Source: Zavarzinia aquatilis (GTDB lineage Bacteria > Pseudomonadota > Alphaproteobacteria > Zavarziniales > Zavarziniaceae). Taken from it: a stretch of DNA of 64,000 nt. Of the stretch, positions 47,489-56,826 are shown piece after piece; the first letter of the stretch is position 1; the number at the start of each line of letters is the position of its first letter. The DNA lies in NCBI RefSeq assembly GCF_003173035.1, contig NZ_QGLE01000009.1, forward strand, positions 1 to 64,000, read 5' to 3'. The notes under the pieces were generated by a model. That model saw nothing but the letters and a program-made list of their open reading frames with translations. It did no database searches and was not told the DNA's origin. Made by a program: the position numbers and the translations under genes.

Positions 47489-48496
47489 TCAGATCAGCTT
47501 CGCCATGGCGACGGCGGTGTCGCTCATGCGGTTCGAGAAGCCCCATTCGTTGTCGTACCAGGTCAGGATGCGGACGAGGGTGCCGTCCATGACCTTGGTC
47601 TGGTCGAGCGCGAAGGTCGAGGACGCCGGATCGTGGTTGAAGTCGATCGAGACGTTCGGGGCGGCGGTATAGGCGAGCACGCCCTTCAGCGGGCCGTCGG
47701 CGGCCGCGATGATGGCATTGTTCACTTCCTCGACCGTGGTCGCGCGCTTGGCGACGAACTTCAGGTCGACGACCGAGACGTTCGGGGTCGGCACGCGGAC
47801 CGAGACGCCGTCCAGCTTGCCCTTCAGCTCCGGCAGCACGAGGCCGACGGCCTTGGCGGCGCCGGTCGAGGTCGGGATCATGGACAGGGCGGCGGCGCGG
47901 GCGCGATACAGATCCTTGTGCATCTGGTCGAGCGACGGCTGGTCGTTGGTGTAGCTGTGGATCGTGGTCATGAAGCCCTTGTCGATGCCGATGGCGTCGT
48001 TCAGGACCTTGGCCACGGGGGCGAGGCAGTTGGTGGTGCAGGAGGCGTTGGAGACCACGAGGTGGTCGGCCTTCAGGGCACCGTGGTTGACGCCGTAGAC
48101 GACGGTCAGGTCGGCGTTGTCGGCCGGGGCCGAGACGAGGACGCGCTTGGCGCCCGCGGTCAGATGGGCCGAGGCCTTGTCCTTCGAGGTGAAGATGCCG
48201 GTGCATTCCATGGCGATGTCGACGCCGAGTTCGGCGTGCGGCAGCTCGGCCGGATTGCGGACGGCCGTCACCTTGATCTTCTTGCCGTCGACGACGATGA
48301 ACTCACCCTCGACCGCGACCTGGCCCGGGAAGCGGCCGTGCACCGAGTCGAAGCGCAGCAGATGCGCATTGGTCTCGACCGGGCCGAGGTCGTTGATGGC
48401 GACGACTTCGACGTCTTTGCGGCCGGACTCGGCGATGGCGCGCAGAACATTGCGGCCGATACGCCCGAACCCGTTGATCGCTACCCGAACCGTCAT
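47489..48496 (-). CDS. gap: Glyceraldehyde-3-phosphate dehydrogenase
   Basis: A 335-residue type I GAPDH. The Rossmann start [18 protein letters not shown], the catalytic [12 protein letters not shown] with Cys153 and the downstream S-loop ([20 protein letters not shown]) are all canonical. The residue after the second strand is Asp (INDLG), pointing to NAD rather than NADP use. It lies between tkt and pgk on the same strand, the usual alphaproteobacterial order. Confidence 0.97.
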   Translation of the reverse strand: MTVRVAINGFGRIGRNVLRAIAESGRKDVEVVAINDLGPVETNAHLLRFDSVHGRFPGQVAVEGEFIVVDGKKIKVTAVRNPAELPHAELGVDIAMECTGIFTSKDKASAHLTAGAKRVLVSAPADNADLTVVYGVNHGALKADHLVVSNASCTTNCLAPVAKVLNDAIGIDKGFMTTIHSYTNDQPSLDQMHKDLYRARAAALSMIPTSTGAAKAVGLVLPELKGKLDGVSVRVPTPNVSVVDLKFVAKRATTVEEVNNAIIAAADGPLKGVLAYTAAPNVSIDFNHDPASSTFALDQTKVMDGTLVRILTWYDNEWGFSNRMSDTAVAMAKLI

Positions 48497-48516
48497 TCAA
48501 TCCTCCTGTCAGCAGA

Positions 48517-50532
48517 TCAATTGCCGATGGCGGCCTTGGCCGCTTCGACGACCGCTTCCGCGGTAATGCCAAAATGCTTGTAAAGGTCAGTCGCGGGCGC
48601 AGAGGCCCCAAACCCGTCCATGCCGACGAAGTAAGTCGGTACCCCCAGGATCGGTTCCCAACCCATCGCGATGCCTGCCTCGACGCCGACGCAGGGCGCG
48701 TTGCCCACCACGGTTTCCTGATAGGCCTGATCCTGTGCGGCGAACAGCTCCATGCAGGGCACGGAAACCACCCGGGCGCGGATCCCCTCCTGCGCCAGAA
48801 TGTCGCGCGCCTTGACCGCGATTTCGACCTCGGAGCCCGAGGAGAACAGGCTGACCTGGGCAACGCCGCCGGTCGCCGGCAGCAGTTCGTAGGCGCCCTT
48901 CGCGGTCAGGTTCACGTCGGTGTGAGCGGTGCGCAGGGTCGGCAGGTTCTGGCGCGACAGGGCGAGCAGCGACGGCGTCTCCTGCGAGCCGACCGCGATC
49001 ATCCAGGCTTCCGCCGTCTCGACCGTGTCGCAGGGGCGGAACACGTTGACGCCGGGGATGGCACGCAGCGAGGCGATCTGTTCGACCGGCTGGTGGGTCG
49101 GGCCGTCCTCGCCGAGGCCGATCGAGTCATGGGTCATGACGAAGATCGAACGGATGCCCATCAGGGCGGCGAGGCGGATCGAGGGCCGGCAATAGTCGGC
49201 GAAGGCGAGGAAGGTGCCGCCATAGGGGATGACGCCGCCATGCAGCGCCATGCCGTTCATGGCCGCCGCCATGCCGTGCTCGCGCACGCCCCAATAGACA
49301 TAGCGCCCTTCGTAGGACGTCGGCGAGAAGGTGCCGAGGCCCTTGGTCAGCGTGTTGTTGGAGCCGGTCAGATCGGCCGAGCCGCCGATGGTGGTCGTCA
49401 CCACCGTGTTCACGACCTCGAGCGCCATTTCCGACGACTTGCGGGTGGCGACCGACGGCTTGCCCTCGGAAATCTTGGCCTTGAAGGCATTGATCTCGCC
49501 GATCAGGGCGCCGGGCACGAAGCCGGAGAAGGCATTCTCGAACTCTTCCTGCACATCCTTGGGCGCGGCCAGGAAACGGTCGCCCCAGGCCTTGCCTTCG
49601 GCGGCGCGGGCGGTGGCGGCGTCCCGCCAGGCGGACAGGATCGCGTCCGGAATTTCGAACGGGCCATAGGGCCAGCCCAGCGCCTTGCGCGCGCCCTCGA
49701 TCTCGGCGGCGCCGAGCGGGCTGCCATGGGCCGAGGACTTGCCGGCCTTGGTCGGCGCGCCGAAGCCGATGGTGGTCCGGCAGGCGATCATGGTCGGCTT
49801 GTCCGCCGACAGCTTGGCCCTGGCGATGGCGGCGGAGACCGCGGCGGCATCATGGCCGTCGACCGCGTCGACCGCCCAGCCCGCCGCCTGGAAACGCAGC
49901 GGGATATTCTCGGAGGTCGAGATGTCGGTCGAGCCGTCGATGGTGATCTTGTTGTCGTCCCACAGCACGATCAGCTTGTTCAGCTTCAGGTGCCCGGCGA
50001 GGGAGATCGCCTCCTGCGAGATGCCTTCCATCAGGCAGCCGTCGCCGGCGATGACATAGGTGAAATGGTTCATCAGCGCGTCGCCATAGCGGGCGCGCAG
50101 GTGGGCCTCCGCCATCGCCATGCCGACCGCATTGGCGATGCCCTGGCCGAGCGGGCCGGTCGTCGTCTCGATGCCGTCGGCGTGGCCGTATTCCGGATGG
50201 CCGGCGGTGCGCGCGCCGAGCTGGCGGAACTTCTTGATCTCGTCGAGGTCGATGTCCGGATAGCCGGTCAGATAGAGCAGGGCATAGAGCAGCATCGAGC
50301 CGTGGCCGGCGGACAGCACGAAACGGTCGCGGTCGGGCCAGCCGGGGGTCTTGGGGTCGTAGCGCAGATGATCGGTGAAGAGCGCCGTCGCCGCGTCGGC
50401 CATGCCCATCGGCATACCCGGATGGCCCGACTTCGCCGCCTCGACCGCATCCATCGCCAGGGCGCGGATGGCGTTGGCCATGTCCCTCTTGGTCGGCGCC
50501 GACGTCTGAAGGGTGCTGCTGGTCTCTTTCAT
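48517..50532 (-). CDS. tkt: Transketolase
   Basis: A 671-residue thiamine-diphosphate enzyme of the pentose phosphate pathway. The N-terminal [16 protein letters not shown], the ThDP/metal motif [13 protein letters not shown] and the pyrimidine-domain [19 protein letters not shown] are intact. Full length. It is the first gene of the tkt-gap-pgk-fba-thiE run; the 244 bases upstream hold its promoter and that of the divergent coiled-coil gene. Confidence 0.97.
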   Translation of the reverse strand: MKETSSTLQTSAPTKRDMANAIRALAMDAVEAAKSGHPGMPMGMADAATALFTDHLRYDPKTPGWPDRDRFVLSAGHGSMLLYALLYLTGYPDIDLDEIKKFRQLGARTAGHPEYGHADGIETTTGPLGQGIANAVGMAMAEAHLRARYGDALMNHFTYVIAGDGCLMEGISQEAISLAGHLKLNKLIVLWDDNKITIDGSTDISTSENIPLRFQAAGWAVDAVDGHDAAAVSAAIARAKLSADKPTMIACRTTIGFGAPTKAGKSSAHGSPLGAAEIEGARKALGWPYGPFEIPDAILSAWRDAATARAAEGKAWGDRFLAAPKDVQEEFENAFSGFVPGALIGEINAFKAKISEGKPSVATRKSSEMALEVVNTVVTTTIGGSADLTGSNNTLTKGLGTFSPTSYEGRYVYWGVREHGMAAAMNGMALHGGVIPYGGTFLAFADYCRPSIRLAALMGIRSIFVMTHDSIGLGEDGPTHQPVEQIASLRAIPGVNVFRPCDTVETAEAWMIAVGSQETPSLLALSRQNLPTLRTAHTDVNLTAKGAYELLPATGGVAQVSLFSSGSEVEIAVKARDILAQEGIRARVVSVPCMELFAAQDQAYQETVVGNAPCVGVEAGIAMGWEPILGVPTYFVGMDGFGASAPATDLYKHFGITAEAVVEAAKAAIGN

Positions 50533-50553
50533 GGGGAAATCGCCCGATTACTT

Positions 50554-50571
50554 GCGAAATTCGCGAAATTC
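50554..50571. promoter_or_regulatory. Tandem GCGAAATTC repeat upstream of tkt
   Basis: GCGAAATTC occurs twice back to back, 22 bases before the tkt start codon on the minus strand. A regulator-binding or translational role is possible. The rest of the gap up to 50776 shows no gene. Confidence 0.35.
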
Positions 50572-50776
50572 CGTGCCCCGCGCGCGCGATGACGGATCGC
50601 GGCGTTGCATTACAGACGGGCGCGCGACTGTCAACCGTCATGGGGGCCGACGGGCCATGACATGGCGCCAAATCAAGCGTTTTCGCCCCTGCGGCAATTG
50701 ACCGGGATTCGAAGCCGGCACATTCTATGGGATGATTCGTGCGTAGCCCTTCGCACATATTGATTTGAGGTCGCCC

Positions 50777-51286
50777 ATGGACCGTCTGGCCGCCGCCGAA
50801 GCAAGACTTGCCGTCGCCCTCGATCGCCTGGAGGCGGCAACCGGCACCCTGCCGTCGGCGGTCGATCCGACGGTTCACGCCACCTTGGTCGACGAATACG
50901 ATCGGCTGAACCGCGATGTCGACGAACTGGCCCAGGCCCTCGAGGACGCGCGGTCGGACAATCGTCAGCTCGAGGCGCGCATCGCCGAACTCGCGGTCGA
51001 GAATTCGGCGCTGAAGGACAGGGAGCCGGCCCCCGCCGTCGCCCCGACCCTCGACGCCGATCTGGAACGCCGCCTGCGCGATGCCGAAGCCTTCGCCGAA
51101 GAGGCCCTGAACGAGCTGGACGACGTGCGCAAGGAAATGGCCGAACTGAAGGCCGCCCTCGCCCAGGCCGAGAAGCTGGGGGCGCAGCGTCAGGCCGATC
51201 TGTTCCGTCTCGAGTCCGCCAATGAAGCCGCCGCCAAGCGGATCGACCAGACCATCGGGCGGCTCGACCGCGCCATTGCCGAGTGA
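50777..51286 (+). CDS. Coiled-coil protein (DUF4164-like)
   Basis: A 169-residue cytoplasmic protein, nearly all helical with heptad patterns (RLNRDVDELAQALEDARS, LEARIAELAVENSALKD, NELDDVRKEMAELKAALAQA). A Pro/Ala linker near residue 85 breaks it into two coils. It has no signal peptide or membrane segment. In alphaproteobacteria a coiled-coil gene of this sort often sits directly before zapA, as here (8-base gap), suggesting a role near the division ring. That role is inference. The ATG at 50777 is chosen over the TTG at 50765. Confidence 0.75.
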   Translation: MDRLAAAEARLAVALDRLEAATGTLPSAVDPTVHATLVDEYDRLNRDVDELAQALEDARSDNRQLEARIAELAVENSALKDREPAPAVAPTLDADLERRLRDAEAFAEEALNELDDVRKEMAELKAALAQAEKLGAQRQADLFRLESANEAAAKRIDQTIGRLDRAIAE

Positions 51287-51294
51287 GGATGCCC

Positions 51295-51669
51295 ATGCGG
51301 CAGATGAAGGTGCGGGTGAACGGCCGCGACTATCGCGTGTCCTGTGCCCCGGGCGACGAAGCCAAGATCAGCGACCTCGCCGAATATCTGCAGGCCAAGG
51401 TCGAATCCCTTGGCATTCCCGCCAATACCCAGGTCGCGGAGGCGCAGGTCCTGCTGCTCGCCGGCCTGCTCGCCGCCGACGACCTGTCGGACCGCCTGAA
51501 CGAGATCGAGGCCCTGCAGGCCGAGGTCGAGCAGCTGCGGAACGAAATCTCCCGCCTGCACCACGAACACAGCAGCCGCGTCTCCTCCTACGAGACCCGC
51601 GCGGCCCAGGGGCTGGAAAAAGCCGCGGCCCGGGTGGAACAGCTGGTCGCCCGCTTCGAGCCGGTCTGA
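51295..51669 (+). CDS. zapA: Cell division protein ZapA
   Basis: A 124-residue FtsZ-ring stabiliser. The N-terminal beta-hairpin VRVNGRDYRVSCAPGDE and the helix DEAKISDLAEYLQAKVESL match the ZapA globular domain; the rest is a long coiled coil. In-frame starts also exist at 51283 (GTG) and 51289; the ATG at 51295 has TGAGG at the right spacing. It precedes the 6S RNA candidate, the same order as zapA-ssrS in many proteobacteria. Confidence 0.9.
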   Translation: MRQMKVRVNGRDYRVSCAPGDEAKISDLAEYLQAKVESLGIPANTQVAEAQVLLLAGLLAADDLSDRLNEIEALQAEVEQLRNEISRLHHEHSSRVSSYETRAAQGLEKAAARVEQLVARFEPV

Positions 51670-51699
51670 GGGCGAGGCCGGCGCCGTTTCCGGCCCAAG

Positions 51700-51815
51700 A
51701 ATCCCGTGCGCCAACGGTGTGAGCGGCGGTGTCACGGGCGGCAGATCGGGGGCTTCCCGGTCCACGGGTCGCCCGAAGGCCGGACCGATCAGCACCTGCG
51801 GGTGTTCCCCCCTTT
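51700..51815 (+). ncRNA. ssrS: 6S RNA candidate
   Basis: Between zapA and the next feature lies a non-coding stretch with long irregular base pairing. GATCGG (51744-51749) pairs with CCGATC (51785-51790), enclosing GGCTTC with GAAGGCC (one bulge) and a CCCG/CGGG tip; outside them GCGGTG-like and CACCTGC strands can pair. A long interrupted hairpin directly after zapA is how 6S RNA, the RNA-polymerase-binding regulator, is usually found. The ends are estimates. Confidence 0.6.
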
Positions 51816-51872
51816 GAGCTATTGATCGTGGCCATTTCCCGCTGACCTCGCGGCACGGGGAGCGGGCGCCAT

Positions 51873-51917
51873 GATCATGCCCTGACGTCGTCGGAAACGA
51901 CGTCTCCCGGCATGATC
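51873..51917. other. Large near-perfect hairpin downstream of the 6S region
   Basis: GATCATGCC (51873-51881) pairs with GGCATGATC (51909-51917), and inside it GACGTCGT (51884-51891) pairs with ACGACGTC (51897-51904) around CGGAA. Only a 2/4-base internal loop interrupts the stem. There is no T tract. It may be a structured RNA end, a processing site or a protein-binding cruciform. Confidence 0.55.
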
Positions 51918-51977
51918 TCGACACCCGCGATGCAGGCCTCCGCCGAAATCACGACAAGTGAGGAGCGGACAGCAAAA

Positions 51978-52003
51978 CGCCCTCCCGCCGGGGCGGGAGG
52001 GCG
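51978..52003 (-). terminator. Rho-independent terminator of serA
   Basis: CGCCCTCCCGCC (51978-51989) pairs perfectly with GGCGGGAGGGCG (51992-52003). On the minus strand, the direction of serA, it is followed by TTTTGCT. It lies 22 bases after the serA stop. Confidence 0.88.
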
Positions 52004-52025
52004 CTGGAACCCGAAGAGGCCTCGA

Positions 52026-53606
52026 TCAGAAGTCGAGGGCCTGGGCCTGCTTGACCTGCGGGATGGCGCGGACCTTGTCGACCACCGACTGCGGGATCGC
52101 TTCGTCGACGGCGACGAGGCAGATCGCCTCCTCGCCCGCGGTGCGGCGGCCGAGGTTGAAGGTGGCGATGTTGAGGCCGGCCTCGCCGAGGATCGAGCCG
52201 AGGGCGCCGATGAAGCCCGGCTTGTCCTCGTTGGTGACATAGAGCATGTGCGGCGTCACTTCCGCCTCGACCGTGATGCCCTTGATCGAGACGATGCGCG
52301 GATGGGCGTCGGCGAACAGGGTGCCGGCGACCGAACGGGTCTTGCCGTCCATCTCGACCGTGATGCGCATCAGGGTCTGGTAGTTGCTCGGCGCTTCCAG
52401 CTTGGTGTCGGCGACGGCGATGTTGCGTTCCTTGGCCACCACGGGCGCGTTCACCATGTTGACCGACGGCATCAGGGGCCCGAGCAGGCCCTGCAGCGCG
52501 ATCGCGGTCAGCGGACGGGTGTTCAGCTTGGTGGCGGCGCCCTCGTATTCGATCGTCACCTTGCGGATGCCGACCTCGGCCGACAGCTTGCCGGCGAAGG
52601 AGCCGAGCTGGGCCGCCAGCTTCATGTAGGGGCGCAGGCGCGGCGCTTCCTCGGCGGTGACCGAGGGCATGTTCAGGGCGTTGGAGACGGCGCCGTCGAT
52701 CAGATAGGCCGACATCTGTTCGGCGACCTGCAGGGCGACATTCTCCTGCGCTTCCGTGGTCGAGGCGCCGAGATGCGGGGTGCAAACCACTTTCTCGTGG
52801 CCGAACAGGATGTTTTCCTTGGCCGGCTCGACCGCGAAGACGTCGAGGGCGGCCCCGGCGACCTTGCCGGCATTCAGCGCCGCCAGCAGGTCTTCCTCGA
52901 CGATCAGGCCGCCGCGGGCGCAATTGATGATGCGCACGCCGTCCTTCATCTTGGCGATGGAGGCCGCGTTGATGATGTTGCGGGTGCCGTCGGTCAGCGG
53001 GGTGTGCAGGGTGATGAAGTCGGCGCGGGCGAACAGCTCGTCCAGCTCGACCTTGGTCACGCCCATCTCGAGCGCGCGTTCCGGCGTCAGATACGGGTCA
53101 TAGGCGACGACCTGCATCTTCAACCCTTGCGCGCGATCCGCGACGATCGAGCCGATGTTGCCGGCACCGATCAGGCCGAGGGTCTTGGCGTAGAGCTCGA
53201 CGCCCATGAAGCGGTTCTTTTCCCACTTGCCGGCGTGGGTCGAGGCGCTGGCGGCCGGAATGTCGCGGGCGACCGCGAACATCATGGCGATGGCGTGTTC
53301 CGCCGTGGTGATCGAATTGCCGAAGGGCGTGTTCATGACGACGACGCCGCGCGCGGTCGCCGCCGGAATATCGACATTGTCGACGCCGATACCGGCGCGG
53401 CCGACCACTTTCAGGTTGGTCGCGGCCGCCAGAACGTCCGCCGTCACCTTGGTGGCGGAGCGGATGGCGAGGCCGTCGTACTGGCCGATGATGGCGATCA
53501 GCTCGTCCTTCTTGAGGCCGGTCTTGATGTCCACTTCGACGCCGCGATCGCGGAAGATCTGGGCGGCGGCGGGGCTGAGTTCGTCGGAAATGAGGACCTT
53601 GGGCAT
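52026..53606 (-). CDS. serA: D-3-phosphoglycerate dehydrogenase
   Basis: A 526-residue long-form SerA that oxidises 3-phosphoglycerate in serine synthesis. The NAD-binding LGLIGAGNIGSIVADRA, the catalytic Arg (INCARGG), Glu (AVEPAKEN-type) and His (PHLGASTTEAQ) regions are present, followed by the allosteric-substrate-binding domain and a C-terminal ACT domain (MLYVTNEDKPGFIGALGSIL). It is downstream of serC on the same strand, with a repeat element in the 120-base gap. Confidence 0.96.
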   Translation of the reverse strand: MPKVLISDELSPAAAQIFRDRGVEVDIKTGLKKDELIAIIGQYDGLAIRSATKVTADVLAAATNLKVVGRAGIGVDNVDIPAATARGVVVMNTPFGNSITTAEHAIAMMFAVARDIPAASASTHAGKWEKNRFMGVELYAKTLGLIGAGNIGSIVADRAQGLKMQVVAYDPYLTPERALEMGVTKVELDELFARADFITLHTPLTDGTRNIINAASIAKMKDGVRIINCARGGLIVEEDLLAALNAGKVAGAALDVFAVEPAKENILFGHEKVVCTPHLGASTTEAQENVALQVAEQMSAYLIDGAVSNALNMPSVTAEEAPRLRPYMKLAAQLGSFAGKLSAEVGIRKVTIEYEGAATKLNTRPLTAIALQGLLGPLMPSVNMVNAPVVAKERNIAVADTKLEAPSNYQTLMRITVEMDGKTRSVAGTLFADAHPRIVSIKGITVEAEVTPHMLYVTNEDKPGFIGALGSILGEAGLNIATFNLGRRTAGEEAICLVAVDEAIPQSVVDKVRAIPQVKQAQALDF

Positions 53607-53633
53607 GGGGGCACCTTAAGGTTTGACCGCGAG

Positions 53634-53718
53634 CGTCATCCCGGCGAAGGCCGGGATCTCGTGGGGAGTCGGGAAAGAAACGCGGGGGTGACGCACCCCG
53701 GCTTTCGCCGGGGCGCCG
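53634..53718. repeat. Palindromic repeat pair between serC and serA
   Basis: ATCCCGGCGAAGGCCGGGAT (53639-53658) and CCCCGGCTTTCGCCGGGG (53697-53714) stand in inverted orientation about 40 bases apart. It is in the middle of the serC-serA operon and could shape differential expression. Confidence 0.8.
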
Positions 53719-53726
53719 GTTCACGT

Positions 53727-54890
53727 TCAGGCGGCCGAGAGCTGGGCCTTCACTTCGGCATAGGCCCAGTCGAGCCAAGGCAGCAGGGCTTCGAGGTCGG
53801 AGGCCTCGACCGTGGCGCCGGCCCAGATGCGCAGGCCCGAGGGGGCGTCGCGATAGGCGCCGATGTCATAGGCGACGCCTTCCTTGTCGAGAAGGTCGGC
53901 GAGCTTCTTGGCGAGGGCGGCCTGACCGTCGGCGTCGAGGGCGAGCGCCCAGGGATCGACGACCTTGAAGCAGACCGAGGTGCAGGACCGGATCGTCTTG
54001 TCCTCGGCGAGGAAGCCGGCCCAGGCCGACGTGGCGACCCAGGCTTCCAGCACGCCGAGGTTCTTCTCGGAGCGGGCGATCAAGCCGTCCAGCCCGCCGA
54101 CCGAATCGGCCCAGGCCAGGGCATCGAGGTAATCCTCGACGCAGAGCATCGACGGGGTGTTGATCGTCTCGCCCTTGAAGATGCCGTCCGACAGCTTGCC
54201 GCCGGAGGTCATGCGGAAAATCTTCGGCATCGGCCAGGGCGGGGAATAGGTGGTCAGCCGCTCGACCGCGCGGGGCGAGAGGATGATCATGCCGTGCGCC
54301 GCTTCGCCGCCCAGCACCTTCTGCCAGGAGAAGGTGGTGACGTCGAGCTTCGACCAGGGCAGGTCCATGGCGAAGGCGGCCGAGGTCGCGTCGCAGATGG
54401 TGACGCCTTCGCGGTCGTCGGCGATCCAGTCGCCGTTCGGCACGCGCACGCCCGAGGTGGTGCCGTTCCAGGTGAAGACCACGTCGTGGGTCTTGTCGAC
54501 CTGGGACAGATCGGGAAGCTCGCCGTAGCCGGATTCGATCTTGCGCACGTCCTTCAGCTTCAACTGCTTGACGACGTCGTTGATCCAGCCGGAGCCGAAG
54601 CTTTCCCAGGCCAGCATGTCGATGGGCTTCGGGCCGAGCATCGACCACAGCGCCATTTCGACCGCACCGGTATCCGAGGCGGGCACGATGCCGATCTTGT
54701 AATCGGCCGGCACCTTCAGGATGCGGCGGGTGTCCTCGATCGCCTTCAGCAGCTTGGCCTTGCCGGGCTTGGAGCGGTGCGAACGGCCGACGAGGGCGTC
54801 ATCGAGGGCGGCGGTGGTCCAGCCGGGGCGCTTGGCGCAGGGGCCCGAGGAGAACAGGGGCGAGGCGGGACGAGTAGCAGGCTTTGTCAT
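53727..54890 (-). CDS. serC: Phosphoserine aminotransferase
   Basis: A 387-residue PLP enzyme converting phosphohydroxypyruvate to phosphoserine. The cofactor Lys191 is in [28 protein letters not shown] at the N-terminus and [12 protein letters not shown] are typical of the archaeal/alphaproteobacterial SerC type, which is longer and distinct from the E. coli form. The Met at 54890 is preferred to the open frame up to 55019, because a hairpin leader precedes it. It is the first gene of the serC-serA operon. Confidence 0.95.
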   Translation of the reverse strand: MTKPATRPASPLFSSGPCAKRPGWTTAALDDALVGRSHRSKPGKAKLLKAIEDTRRILKVPADYKIGIVPASDTGAVEMALWSMLGPKPIDMLAWESFGSGWINDVVKQLKLKDVRKIESGYGELPDLSQVDKTHDVVFTWNGTTSGVRVPNGDWIADDREGVTICDATSAAFAMDLPWSKLDVTTFSWQKVLGGEAAHGMIILSPRAVERLTTYSPPWPMPKIFRMTSGGKLSDGIFKGETINTPSMLCVEDYLDALAWADSVGGLDGLIARSEKNLGVLEAWVATSAWAGFLAEDKTIRSCTSVCFKVVDPWALALDADGQAALAKKLADLLDKEGVAYDIGAYRDAPSGLRIWAGATVEASDLEALLPWLDWAYAEVKAQLSAA

Positions 54891-54896
54891 CTTTGA

Positions 54897-54935
54897 CTTA
54901 TCCTTCCAGATAAGCAGCGTCCCGGTGGGGGGACG
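54897..54935 (-). promoter_or_regulatory. Two-hairpin leader of serC (serC RNA motif candidate)
   Basis: On the minus strand, CGTCCC/GGGACG (54918-54935) forms one hairpin and CTTATC/GATAAG (54897-54914) a second, ending 6 bases before the serC ATG. The second hairpin's loop and 3' arm hold GGAAGGA, the likely ribosome binding site, so folding could hide it. An alphaproteobacterial 'serC' cis-regulatory RNA is known in outline to sit at this place; I have not compared it to the consensus. Confidence 0.6.
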
Positions 54936-55068
54936 TGACCCGTCGGCGAAAATATCCGCGAGGCGCGCCAAGTCAATCGGCGTTTTTCGCGCGGCTGCCT
55001 TTTTCCTTGTAGCCCCCATGTGCTGCGCTCAAGATGACGAAAGCGTTACGAGAGGGAGACGGCGGCGC

Positions 55069-55455
55069 ATGGATCAGGGCGTGATCGTGCTCGCGCCCGG
55101 CGCGTCCGGCAAGGCCGGCGCGGCGGATGCCGCAAGCCATTCCCCCCCTAAAAGGGTGTTCTTTTCCAGGCGCGAACTCGACATGATCCTGGGGCTCTAC
55201 GGCCGGATGGTCGCGGCCGGTGAATGGCGCGACTATGCCATGGCCGATGGGGTCGAGGTCGCGGTTTTCGCCGTGCACAGGCGCACGTCGGAACAGCCGC
55301 TCTACCGGATCGAGAAGAGGCCCGCGCTGGCGCGGAAACAAGGGGCCTATTCGGTGATCGCGGCGGGCGGACGGGTCATGAAGCGGGGCGCAGACCTCGC
55401 GAATGTCCTGGCGGTCCTCGAGAGGAAACTGCTCAAGATCGTCGAAGGGGAGTAA
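55069..55455 (+). CDS. DUF2794 domain protein
   Basis: A 128-residue protein with a disordered N-terminus (to about 30) and a compact DUF2794 domain (PKRVFFSRRELDMILGLYGR, GEWRDYAMADGVEVAVFAVH). DUF2794 proteins are small alphaproteobacterial proteins of unknown role. No signal peptide or membrane segment is present. The ATG at 55069 follows GAGGGAGA; the frame upstream overlaps the serC leader. It is divergent from serC and 7 bases before the methyltransferase gene. Confidence 0.82.
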   Translation: MDQGVIVLAPGASGKAGAADAASHSPPKRVFFSRRELDMILGLYGRMVAAGEWRDYAMADGVEVAVFAVHRRTSEQPLYRIEKRPALARKQGAYSVIAAGGRVMKRGADLANVLAVLERKLLKIVEGE

Positions 55456-55462
55456 GTCGTCC

Positions 55463-56083
55463 ATGAGCCTTTACGAACGGCACGTCGTGCCGCGGCTGAT
55501 CAATTTCGCCTGCGGCCTTGGCCCCTTTACCCATCAGCGCCGCAAGGTCGTGCCCCAGGCGAAGGGCGTCGTGCTCGAAATCGGCATCGGTACAGGGCAC
55601 AACCTGCCGCACTACGACGCCGCCAAGGTCGAGCGGCTGATCGGTCTCGACCCGTCGGAAGAATCCTGGAAGATCGCCGGCCGCAAGGCGAGCAAGCTTG
55701 GCTTTCCGGTCGAATTCATCGGCCTGCCGGGCGAGCGCATCCCGCTGCCCGACGCGTCGGTCGACACGGTCGTCGTCACCTACAGCCTGTGCACCATTCC
55801 CGACCCGGTGGCCGCGCTACAGGGGATGCGCCGCGTGCTGAAGCCCGAAGGGGAGCTGCTGTTCTGCGAGCATGGCGAGGCGCCGGATGTCCGCGTCCTG
55901 CGCTGGCAGGACCGGGTGAACCCGGTGTGGAAGCGCTGCTTCGGCGGCTGCAACCTGCACCGGCCGATCCCCGACTTGCTGAAGGCCGGCGGCTTCGCCG
56001 TCCGCCGGCTGGAAAGCATGTATCTGCCGGGCACGCCGAAGATCGCCGCCTTCAATTACTGGGGCTCGGCGATCCCGGCCTGA
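55463..56083 (+). CDS. Class I SAM-dependent methyltransferase
   Basis: A 206-residue methyltransferase with motif I VLEIGIGTGHNLPHYD, the acidic end of strand 2 IGLDPS, motif IV TVVVTYSLCTIPD and the post-motif RVLKPEGELLFCEHG. The Cys-rich RCFGGCNLHRPIPDLLKAGGF resembles the UbiE/METTL7-like group. The acceptor is unknown. It begins 7 bases after the DUF2794 gene, so both are probably one transcript. Confidence 0.88.
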   Translation: MSLYERHVVPRLINFACGLGPFTHQRRKVVPQAKGVVLEIGIGTGHNLPHYDAAKVERLIGLDPSEESWKIAGRKASKLGFPVEFIGLPGERIPLPDASVDTVVVTYSLCTIPDPVAALQGMRRVLKPEGELLFCEHGEAPDVRVLRWQDRVNPVWKRCFGGCNLHRPIPDLLKAGGFAVRRLESMYLPGTPKIAAFNYWGSAIPA

Positions 56084-56089
56084 CCGGGT

Positions 56090-56740
56090 TCAGATGCCGG
56101 TTTCGACCTGCAGCTTGGCGCCCGCGACCCAGGCCTGATAGGCCGGGTGGTGCGAGGCGGCGGCGACATAATCCGCCGACTCGGGCAGCAGGTGCACGCC
56201 ATAGGTGATGAAGCGGCTGACCACCGGCGCGAACATCGCGTCGGCGATGGTGAAATGGCCGAACAGATAGGGGCCGCCGGCGCCGAAATGGTGCCGGCAA
56301 TTCTCCCACAGGGCTTCGATGCGGGCGATGTCGCTGCGGCAGGCGTCGGAAATCGGGTGGCAGGTCTCGCGCGCCAGAATATCCATCGGGCATTCCTTGC
56401 GTAAAGTCGCGAAGCCCGAGTGCATTTCGGCCGAAGCCGCCCGACATGCCGCCCGCGCCACGGAATCGACCGGCAGCAGCGGCCCGGTCTTCGAGTTCTC
56501 CGCCGCCCATTCGCAGATCGCCAGCGACTCGGGCACGACCACGTCGCCGAGTTTCAGCGCCGGCACCGTGCCGCTGGGCGAATGGCGCAGGATGGTCGCC
56601 TTGGTTTCCTCGGTGCGCAGCTTGACGTGGGTTTCCTCGAAGTCGATGCCGCCCGCAGTCATGGCGATCCACGGCCGCATGGACCACGACGAATAATTCT
56701 TGTCGCCGATGACGAGGACAGGCTTTTGGTGCTGGGCCAT
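56090..56740 (-). CDS. Glutathione S-transferase family protein
   Basis: A 216-residue protein with an N-terminal thioredoxin-like domain (VLVIGDKNYSSWSMRPWIAM, where Ser in SSWS is the likely thiol-activating residue; GTVPALKLGD with cis-Pro; PESLAICEW) and an all-helical C-domain (TIADAMFAPVVSRF). This 'SSWS' type is widespread in alphaproteobacteria. The Met at 56740 is chosen because it opens just before the domain. Its tail is 6 bases from the end of the convergent methyltransferase gene. Substrate unknown. Confidence 0.88.
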   Translation of the reverse strand: MAQHQKPVLVIGDKNYSSWSMRPWIAMTAGGIDFEETHVKLRTEETKATILRHSPSGTVPALKLGDVVVPESLAICEWAAENSKTGPLLPVDSVARAACRAASAEMHSGFATLRKECPMDILARETCHPISDACRSDIARIEALWENCRHHFGAGGPYLFGHFTIADAMFAPVVSRFITYGVHLLPESADYVAAASHHPAYQAWVAGAKLQVETGI

Positions 56741-56826
56741 GGGCAAGGCTCCGAAGGCTGGGTTAAGCTCGCGCAAGGCAACCCGACCCCGAGTCGTTCC
56801 GCAAGAGCATCCGTAACGAAGCTGCC

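Noticed and set aside
46239-48206. 655-codon frame extending pgk into gap
   Set aside because: The extra part is an out-of-frame image of gap; PGK starts at 47477 with its own ribosome site.
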